Notes under the pieces: model-generated | The model's input: the letters and a program-made list of their open reading frames with translations, nothing else | The model's database searches: none | Told to the model about the DNA's origin: nothing | In this document: positions 36,521-41,472 of the stretch, piece after piece | Numbering within the stretch: the stretch's first letter is position 1 | Layout: each line of letters starts with the position of its first letter | Translations under genes and position numbers: made by a program | DNA from: Verrucomicrobium sp. BvORR106 | GTDB taxonomy: Bacteria > Verrucomicrobiota > Verrucomicrobiia > Verrucomicrobiales > Verrucomicrobiaceae | Direction: 5' to 3' | Length of the DNA: 41,472 bases | NCBI RefSeq assembly: GCF_000739655.1 | Contig: NZ_BATR01000036.1 | Coordinates: 1 to 41,472 of the forward strand

Positions 36521-37252
36521 ATGGCTCTCATCGAAACCCTCCACCTCGCAGCCGGATTTTCTTTCTCGATTCCAGACTCTCGTGCGGCCCTGCTGTTCCA
36601 GCATGGAGCGTTTGTCCGCCCGCTTGCCCCTGGACGCTACCGTCTCTGGCAGGGCGGCCACCAGGTGGTGCAGTATGACCTCCGCATCCAGCAGGTCATC
36701 ACGCAGGGTCAGGACGTTCTTACCTCGGACCAGGTCGCGCTCAAGATCAGCACGGTGCTGCTCTACCGCGTGGCGGATGCCCTGGTGAGCTACCGCGCCG
36801 TCGCGGACCCCGCCGCCACCCTCTATGTGGAAGTGCAACTCGCGCTCCGCGAGCTCGTGGGATCCACCACCTCGGAAGATTTCCTCAAATCCAAGTCGTC
36901 TCACGGCGCGGCCTTGCTGGAAGCCCTCCGCCCTCGTGCCGCAGCCCTCGGGTTGGAAATCGAGCGGGTGGAGATCCGGGACGTGATGCTGCCTCCAGAG
37001 CTCAAGAAGGCCTTCATGGCCGCACTGCAACAGCGCCAGGAGGCAAACGCCTCACTGGAAAAGGCCCGGGCCGAAACCGCCGCCATCCGTACGCTGGCCA
37101 ACGCCGCGAAACTCATGCGCGACCACCCGGAACTCCTCCAGCTCCGCTACCTCCAGACCCTCGGCGAGATCGGTGCCGGCAAGGCCACCACCCTCGTGCT
37201 GGGACTCACTGAAAGCGACAAACTGGCCTCCAAGGTCCAGTCCGGAATTTGA
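36521..37252 (+). CDS. SPFH/band-7 (slipin-like) protein of the RNA repair operon
   Basis: 243 residues from the ATG at 36521. The band-7 core spans about 15-185: AALLFQHGAFVRPLAPGRYRLW, YDLRIQQVITQGQDVLTSDQ, VALKISTVLLYRVADAL and LEIERVEIRDVMLPPELKKA, the last a slipin hallmark. A short charged coiled coil follows (QQRQEANASLEKARAETAA). Unlike typical slipins it has no convincing N-terminal membrane helix, so it may be a soluble or peripheral scaffold. It is the first gene after the sigma54 promoter and only 23 bp before the Ro60 gene, so it is surely co-expressed. Its role in RNA repair is not established; SPFH proteins usually form large ring or cage assemblies. Confidence 0.85.
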   Translation: MALIETLHLAAGFSFSIPDSRAALLFQHGAFVRPLAPGRYRLWQGGHQVVQYDLRIQQVITQGQDVLTSDQVALKISTVLLYRVADALVSYRAVADPAATLYVEVQLALRELVGSTTSEDFLKSKSSHGAALLEALRPRAAALGLEIERVEIRDVMLPPELKKAFMAALQQRQEANASLEKARAETAAIRTLANAAKLMRDHPELLQLRYLQTLGEIGAGKATTLVLGLTESDKLASKVQSGI

Positions 37253-37275
37253 AATAACTTTAGCTATCTGCCAAC

Positions 37276-38844
37276 ATGGCCAACAAGCAAATCTTCCCAT
37301 CCCAAGCCGGAGCCCTCCTCCCCCGTACCACGGCGGTGAACGAGGCCGGTGGCGTGGCCTACCAGCTCGAAGACCGGGCTGCCCTGGCCCAGCTCGCCGC
37401 CACGGGATGCCTCAACGCGACCTACTACGCCTCGGCCGAAACTCAGCTCGATACCGTGCTGCAGCTCGCGACCAAGACGCCGACGGACTTCCTGGCCCGC
37501 ACCGCGCTCTACTGTCGCAAGAAGGGCCTCATGAAGGATACGCCCGCGCTGCTCTGCGCCGTGCTGGCCTCCCGCGATGTGGACCGCCTTGAACTCATCT
37601 TTGATCGCGTGATCGACAACGCCAAGATGCTCCGCAACTTCGTCCAGATCCTGCGCTCCGGCGTGACGGGTCGCAAGTCCCTCGGGACACTGCCGAAGCG
37701 CCTCGTGCGCCGCTGGCTCGAGTCCCGTCGGGATGAAGACCTCTTCCGTGCGGACGTGGGCCAGTCTCCATCCCTGGCAGACATCATCAAGATGGTGCAC
37801 CCCCGCCCGGCCACCACCGCGCGCGCCGCCCTCTATGGTTATCTCCTCGAGCGTGAGCACCCGGCAGATCTCCTCCCGGCTATCGTACGTGAGTTCGAAG
37901 CCTGGAAGAAGGACCGCCAGGGCCCCGTGCCGGATGTGCCTTTCCAGATGCTGACCGCCCTGCCGCTCACGTCGGACCAATGGAAGTCCATTGCCCGCCG
38001 GGCCCCGTGGCAGATGACCCGCATGAACTTGAACACCTTTGCCTGGCATGGTGTGTTTGAGGACAAGCAGATCGTCTCCCTTGTGGCTGACCGGTTGCGC
38101 GATGAAACCCAGGTGCAGCGAGCCCGGGCCTTCCCGTACCAGTTGTTGATGGCCTACACCAGCGCTGGGCAGGAAGTGCCGGAGGAAATCCGTGACGCCC
38201 TCCAGGACGCCATGGAACACGCCACGGCCAATGTGCCCCAGGTGAACGGCAAGGTGGTCATCTGCCCGGACGTGTCCGGCTCCATGCGCTCTGCCGTGAC
38301 GGGCTACCGCAAGGGTGCGACCTCAGCCGTGACGTGCCTGCACGTTGCCGCCCTGGTCTCCGCCTGCCTCCTGCGTCAGAACCGCAACTCTGTGGTGCTG
38401 CCGTTCTCCGACAACGTGGTGCCAGCGACCCTGAACCCGCGTGACTCCGTGATGACCAATGCTGAAAAGCTCATGGCCCTGCCCTCGGGCGGAACCAACT
38501 GCAGCGCGCCCATGGCGGAACTCAACCGCCAGAAGGCGCAAGCAGACCTGGTCATCTATGTTTCGGACAATGAATCCTGGAGAGATACCCTTCCCCCTGG
38601 TCGCTACGGCGCAAGCCCCACGCGCACCATGCAGGAATGGGCCCTCTTCAAGCAGCGCAATCCGCAAGCACGGCTCGTGTGCCTGGACATCCAGCCCTAC
38701 ACCACCACGCAAGCGAAGGAACAGAAGGACATCCTCAACATCGGCGGGTTCTCGGACTCGGTCTTTGAGGTGATCGCCGCCTTCGCCCGGGGTGAACTGG
38801 GGCCGGAACACTGGGTCGGCGAGATCAACCAGGTGCCGCTCTAA
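37276..38844 (+). CDS. rsr: Ro60 homologue (TROVE domain RNA-binding protein)
   Basis: 522 residues, close to Deinococcus Rsr and human Ro60 (530-538). The TROVE domain of HEAT-like helices fills about 15-320 (YQLEDRAALAQLAATGCLNA, then LARTALYCRKKGLMKD, and GRKSLGTLPKRLVRRWLE). The C-terminal von Willebrand A domain has a full MIDAS-type set: DVSGSM near residue 332, a Thr in PSGGTNCSAPM, and the acidic VIYVSDNESW. In known systems the ring binds misfolded or damaged RNA ends in its hole and Y RNA on its outer face, and can hand RNA to exonucleases. The Y-RNA-like array starts 27 bp after its stop codon, and rtcB and rtcA follow. Confidence 0.95.
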   Translation: MANKQIFPSQAGALLPRTTAVNEAGGVAYQLEDRAALAQLAATGCLNATYYASAETQLDTVLQLATKTPTDFLARTALYCRKKGLMKDTPALLCAVLASRDVDRLELIFDRVIDNAKMLRNFVQILRSGVTGRKSLGTLPKRLVRRWLESRRDEDLFRADVGQSPSLADIIKMVHPRPATTARAALYGYLLEREHPADLLPAIVREFEAWKKDRQGPVPDVPFQMLTALPLTSDQWKSIARRAPWQMTRMNLNTFAWHGVFEDKQIVSLVADRLRDETQVQRARAFPYQLLMAYTSAGQEVPEEIRDALQDAMEHATANVPQVNGKVVICPDVSGSMRSAVTGYRKGATSAVTCLHVAALVSACLLRQNRNSVVLPFSDNVVPATLNPRDSVMTNAEKLMALPSGGTNCSAPMAELNRQKAQADLVIYVSDNESWRDTLPPGRYGASPTRTMQEWALFKQRNPQARLVCLDIQPYTTTQAKEQKDILNIGGFSDSVFEVIAAFARGELGPEHWVGEINQVPL

Positions 38845-38870
38845 CCAGCGCACTCTCACAACAACCCTTT

Positions 38871-38943
38871 GGAGGCTGGTGAATGCCTTTGAGACTACAT
38901 TGCAAACTGTTCTGTCTCATTAACCCCTTTGTCACCAGCCTCC
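38871..38943 (+). ncRNA. Y RNA 1, short form without tRNA module
   Basis: A perfect 12-bp closing stem (38871-38882 GGAGGCTGGTGA with 38932-38943) is followed by an internal loop holding the shared motif GAATGCC (38881-38887). A second helix pairs TGAGAC (38890-38895) with GTCTCA (38914-38919), capped by the ACTACAT loop region. At 73 nt, it has no T-arm or D-arm. The 3' side has CCCCTTTG before the closing stem, as in the other copies. The motif and position next to Ro60 identify it as a Ro-binding Y RNA stem. Confidence 0.8.
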
Positions 38944-38974
38944 AATCCCCCCCTTTCTTGATCTTCACCTAAAC

Positions 38975-39105
38975 GACGATGAATGCCCGAGGAACTACAT
39001 CTTACCCTGCAGGCCGCGGGTTCGACTCCCGCCCTCTGTAGCAATACAGACGGTAGCTCAGCGGTAGAGCAGCAGGCTCGTGTTCCTCAATCCCTAGTCA
39101 TCGTC
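38975..39105 (+). ncRNA. yrlA: Y RNA 2, YrlA-like with permuted tRNA module
   Basis: Closing stem GACGATGA (38975-38982) with TCATCGTC (39098-39105); shared motif at 38981-39000; second helix GAGGAAC (38989-38995) with GTTCCTC (39082-39088). The inner module 39006-39076 is closed by CCTGC/GCAGG. It contains, in order, a T-arm (GCGGG-TTCGACT-CCCGC, 39016-39032), an acceptor-like stem capped by a 4-nt loop (TCTGTA-gcaa-TACAGA, 39035-39050) and a D-arm (GCTC-AGCGGTA-GAGC, 39056-39070). This is tRNA with the anticodon arm replaced by the Y stem, as described for bacterial YrlA RNAs. It is not a true tRNA. Confidence 0.88.
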
Positions 39106-39126
39106 ACCTCTTTCAATCCCCCAAAC

Positions 39127-39183
39127 GCTGACGAATGCCATCGAAACTACATACGGAGTGTTTCGCAAACTCTAGTCGTCAGC
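39127..39183 (+). ncRNA. Y RNA 3, short form without tRNA module
   Basis: Closing stem GCTGACGA (39127-39134) with TCGTCAGC (39176-39183), perfect; shared motif GAATGCC...ACTACAT at 39133-39152; second helix CGAAAC (39142-39147) with GTTTCG (39160-39165); 3' side ACTCTAG before the closing stem. It is only 57 nt and, like Y RNA 1, it lacks the tRNA-like insert. It lies between two module-bearing copies. Confidence 0.8.
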
Positions 39184-39215
39184 ACCTTCTCTGACTCAAA
39201 CATCCCTTTCTCCAA

Positions 39216-39349
39216 TGACGGCGAATGCCCGAAGGAGCTCCTTTTCCCCAAGCACAGACATGGGTTCGATTCCCATCTGCGGGATGAACACCCCGCAGTA
39301 GCTTAATGGTAGAGCAGTGAAAAGCTTCTTCACCCCCTTGTCGCCGTCA
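39216..39349 (+). ncRNA. yrlA: Y RNA 4, YrlA-like with permuted tRNA module
   Basis: Closing stem TGACGGCGA (39216-39224) with TCGCCGTCA (39341-39349), perfect 9 bp; GAATGCC at 39223-39229, though the ACTACAT half is diverged here. Second helix 39231-39239 with 39323-39331 (one G-T wobble). Module: CAC/GTG closure (39253-39255, 39317-39319); T-arm ATGGG-TTCGATT-CCCAT (39260-39276); a 7-bp acceptor-like stem CTGCGGG/CCCGCAG (39277-39283, 39292-39298) capped by an 8-nt loop; D-arm GCTTAATGGTAGAGC (39301-39315). The acceptor length equals that of true tRNA. Confidence 0.87.
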
Positions 39350-39389
39350 CCTCTTTTAAAAACGTCAATGCCACATCGTGGCTCGCATT

Positions 39390-39522
39390 GCGCGGGCGGA
39401 TGCCGGGGAAACTACATCCTACTTGGTTACGGGTTCGACTCCCGTCTCGTGCTGGTTCAGCACGGGTAGCTCAATGGCAGAGCAGGAAAAAAATACGTTT
39501 CACCATTCCTTGCCGCCCGCGC
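39390..39522 (+). ncRNA. yrlA: Y RNA 5, YrlA-like with permuted tRNA module
   Basis: Perfect 10-bp closing stem GCGCGGGCGG (39390-39399) with CCGCCCGCGC (39513-39522); motif GGATGCC...GAAACTACAT at 39398-39417; second helix GAAAC (39408-39412) with GTTTC (39497-39501). Module: CCT/AGG closure (39418-39420, 39484-39486); T-arm ACGGG-TTCGACT-CCCGT (39429-39445); 7-bp acceptor-like stem CGTGCTG/CAGCACG (39448-39454, 39458-39464) with a 3-nt cap; D-arm GCTC-AATGGCA-GAGC (39469-39483). It ends 37 bp before rtcB. Confidence 0.88.
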
Positions 39523-39559
39523 TCATTTCATTCAGCCTTTTCACATCCTCACTTCGATC

Positions 39560-41065
39560 ATGTCCGATACCTCAGTCATCTCCCCTTTCCACGTCACCGG
39601 CGAAGCCGAAGCCATTCTCCCTGCCCGGGACAGCAAAGGCAAGCCGATCACCGTGATCGGAACGGAGGCCATCCGCAACGGCTTCGACGCCACCTGCTTG
39701 GCGCAGGCCCTCAACTCCCGCTCCGCGCCTGGGGTCACAGATCTCGTGCTCAACCCCGATGCGCATGCAGGCTACGGGGCTCCGGTGGGTTGCGTCATGG
39801 TCTCGCCGACGCACATCTATCCAGGCCCGGTGGGTGTGGATATCAAGTGCTCGATGAGCCTGCTCCAGCTGAACATTCCGGACGATGTCATCGCGGACAA
39901 GGCGGTGCGCCGTGCCCTCATCAATGCCATCGTGGAACGCACTCCGACCGGGGCCGGTCGCGGTCAGCGCACGGCCAAGAAATCCCGTCGTGTGAATGGG
40001 GATCTCGGTGAAAAGGTGGTGACTCAGGGAGCCTCCAAGGAAGTGTGCGAAGCGCTCGGGATCCCGCCGGAATGGGCGGCCCGCTGCGAAGATAGCGCGC
40101 ACGTCGGTCATGACGGAAACGTCTCGACGCTCATCGAGCGCCTCGAAAAGATGCGTCGTTTCAACGGGTATCCGAACTTCGACAAGAAGGTGGAGCAGCT
40201 CGGCTCCTACGGTGGAGGAAACCACTTCGGGGAATGCGAACGCGTGGAGCTTGCGGACGGATCGCCTGAGGCGCGCCGTGCAGCCGAGGCCTTTGGTCTG
40301 AAGGACGGTCATGTGGCCTTCCTCTCCCACTGCGGATCCCGCGGGTTTGGTCATGACCTGGCCTCGCGCCAGTTCAAGTCCCTGGAAGCCTTCTTCCGCC
40401 AGTGGTCGCTGCCGTTCCCGGCGGAGGACCGGCAGCTCGTGTATGCGCCGCTCGGTTCGCCGGAGGCCAACGCTTATCTTGATGACATGTCCCTGGGGGC
40501 GAACTTCGCCACCGTGAACCACCTGCTCATCAACTCACTCGTGCTGGAGGCTTTCCAGGAAGTGCTTCCTGGAACCCAGGGGGAGCTCGTGTACTTCATC
40601 AGCCACAACATCGCCCGCGAAGAGCTGGTGGACGGACGCAACACCTGGGTGCACCGCAAGGGGGCCACCCGCGCCTTCCCTGCCCTGCATCCTGGGTTGC
40701 AGGAAACACCCTTCTACAACATCGGCCACCCGATCCTCCTGCCTGGCAACCCGCGGGACGGCTCCGTCGTCATGGTGGCCAAGCCCGGTGCCGTGAAGTC
40801 CTGCTACAGTGTGAACCACGGTGCCGGACGCTGCATGGGGCGCAAGCAGGCGGGGCGTGTCCTGGACCAGAAGCTGGTGGACGCCGACTTCGTGACCCAC
40901 GACATCCTCACCAACTGCCGCACCTACCCGATCGACGAAGCCCCGAACGCGTACAAGGATTTCAACGAAGTCCTCCGCTCCGTGGAAACCGCCGGTCTGG
41001 CCGAGACGGTCTGCAAACTCAAAGCCCGCTTCGTGATTAAAGACGCAAGCGAAGCGGATGACTAA
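39560..41065 (+). CDS. rtcB: RtcB, GTP-dependent 3'-phosphate RNA ligase
   Basis: 501 residues. RtcB joins RNA 2',3'-cyclic phosphate or 3'-phosphate ends to 5'-OH ends through a guanylylated histidine with Mn2+. Visible motifs: NPDAHAGYGAPVGCVM (about 65-80), metal ligands Asp94 and Cys97 in GPVGVDIKCSM, GGGNHFGE with a metal His, HCGSRGFGHD, the FISHNIAREE segment and the nucleophile motif VNHGAGRCMGR in the last quarter. It is longer than the E. coli protein (408) and near archaeal size. It stands directly after the Y-RNA-like array and before rtcA, under the same sigma54 promoter unless the array is processed separately. Confidence 0.95.
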   Translation: MSDTSVISPFHVTGEAEAILPARDSKGKPITVIGTEAIRNGFDATCLAQALNSRSAPGVTDLVLNPDAHAGYGAPVGCVMVSPTHIYPGPVGVDIKCSMSLLQLNIPDDVIADKAVRRALINAIVERTPTGAGRGQRTAKKSRRVNGDLGEKVVTQGASKEVCEALGIPPEWAARCEDSAHVGHDGNVSTLIERLEKMRRFNGYPNFDKKVEQLGSYGGGNHFGECERVELADGSPEARRAAEAFGLKDGHVAFLSHCGSRGFGHDLASRQFKSLEAFFRQWSLPFPAEDRQLVYAPLGSPEANAYLDDMSLGANFATVNHLLINSLVLEAFQEVLPGTQGELVYFISHNIAREELVDGRNTWVHRKGATRAFPALHPGLQETPFYNIGHPILLPGNPRDGSVVMVAKPGAVKSCYSVNHGAGRCMGRKQAGRVLDQKLVDADFVTHDILTNCRTYPIDEAPNAYKDFNEVLRSVETAGLAETVCKLKARFVIKDASEADD

Positions 41066-41077
41066 TGCCATCCCTGG

Positions 41078-41110
41078 ACTGAAGCGCCGTCGCAACGACG
41101 GCGCTTCAGT
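41078..41110 (+). other. Perfect 15-bp hairpin between rtcB and rtcA
   Basis: Arms 41078-41092 (ACTGAAGCGCCGTCG) and 41096-41110 are exact complements with a CAA loop, 12 bases after the rtcB stop codon and 27 before the rtcA start. No T-run follows, so it is more likely a partial terminator, mRNA stabiliser or processing site than a full terminator. Confidence 0.7.
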
Positions 41111-41137
41111 CAACCAAGAACCAAGAACCTTTTTCCC

Positions 41138-41472
41138 ATGCTCCTCCTCTCCGGCCTTGAAGGCGGTGGCCAGTTGCTACGCACCTCCCTCTCGCTCTCC
41201 CTGATCACCGGCAAAGCGTTTCACATGACCCGCATCCGCGGAGCCCGGCCCAAGCCGGGGCTCATGCGGCAGCACTTGACGTGTGTGAATGCAGCGGCGG
41301 AGATCTGTGGGGCCGTGGTGGAGGGTGCGCACTTGGGTTCCCAGGAGCTGAAGTTTCAGCCCGGCCCGGTGCGTGCTGGCGACTACCAGTTTGCCATCGG
41401 CAGCGGCGGGGCCACCACCTTGGTGCTACAGACGTTGCTGCCCGCCCTGCTCCATGCTCCCGGTCCCAGCAC
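41138..41472 (+). CDS. rtcA: RtcA, RNA 3'-terminal phosphate cyclase, 3'-truncated by the window
   Basis: The frame is open from the ATG at 41138 to the window end, giving 111 residues of an expected 340. The conserved start [20 protein letters not shown] matches the EGGGQ-RT opening of RtcA. The next segments, [34 protein letters not shown] and [21 protein letters not shown], follow the family in order. The catalytic His lies in the missing part. RtcA converts RNA 3'-phosphates to 2',3'-cyclic phosphates using ATP, making substrates suitable for RtcB. It completes the rtcBA pair of the operon. Confidence 0.93.
   Translation, partial: MLLLSGLEGGGQLLRTSLSLSLITGKAFHMTRIRGARPKPGLMRQHLTCVNAAAEICGAVVEGAHLGSQELKFQPGPVRAGDYQFAIGSGGATTLVLQTLLPALLHAPGPS

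Noticed and set aside
39006-39486. Three tRNA genes suggested by T-arm and D-arm sequences
   Set aside because: The arm order is reversed (T-arm before D-arm), there is no anticodon arm, and the acceptor stem is closed by a loop. They are better explained as parts of Y RNAs.
38871-39522. CRISPR-like array
   Set aside because: Units repeat a short motif, but spacing and length vary from 57 to 134 nt, there are no exact direct repeats, and no cas genes are nearby.
38983-39656. Small open frames in the gap between rsr and rtcB
   Set aside because: They overlap the structured RNA array, share no codon pattern with neighbours and lack starts with any support.

Overview
The window reads as chromosomal DNA of a GC-rich member of the Verrucomicrobiota, perhaps close to Verrucomicrobium or Prosthecobacter. 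This is an inference from gene content, not from a marker gene. Supporting signs are a double-length UvrA of the kind known in chlamydiae and relatives, a secreted sialate O-acetylesterase, a Gfo/Idh/MocA oxidoreductase, Ser/Thr kinase and TPR genes, few clear Shine-Dalgarno sites, and many short palindromic repeats between genes.

Layout. 1-1488: the 3' end of a Gfo/Idh/MocA oxidoreductase and a small MGMT-like protein. 1641-5691 (-): a TPR protein followed by a membrane Ser/Thr kinase. 5824-6285: a small secreted protein. 6686-10579: an EmrAB-type efflux pair with a divergent LysR regulator, flanked on both sides by repeat-filled intergenic DNA. 11493-17102 (-): tandem-fused UvrA. 17694-19262 (-): sialate O-acetylesterase. 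19427-22591: an autotransporter gene split by an in-frame TGA. 22916-28986 (-): a hypothetical protein, a hybrid histidine kinase, two alpha/beta hydrolases and an FmdB-like protein. 29118-34116 (+): GluQRS, an aldo/keto reductase, a GT2 glycosyltransferase and a secreted helical protein, followed by a truncated relative of the last one that ends in a repeat.

The most notable region is 34425-41472, an RNA-repair locus. A divergent sigma54 activator, RtcR, faces an apparent operon: SPFH/slipin-like protein, Ro60 (TROVE), a 650-bp non-coding array, RtcB ligase and RtcA cyclase (cut by the window end). A good sigma54 promoter match lies upstream of the SPFH gene, and a perfect palindrome lies between it and rtcR.

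The non-coding array contains five separate Y-RNA-like stems sharing a GRATGCC...ACTACAT motif. Three of them enclose a circularly permuted tRNA-like module in the order T-arm, capped acceptor stem, D-arm. Two are minimal hairpins without the module. The likely logic is that RNA damage sensed by RtcR switches on Ro60 with its own set of Y RNAs, together with the ligase and cyclase that repair RNA ends.

A second theme is dispersed repeats (called families A to D here). They sit just past stop codons, form long hairpins, encode the last residues of RtcR, and appear to have truncated a gene.
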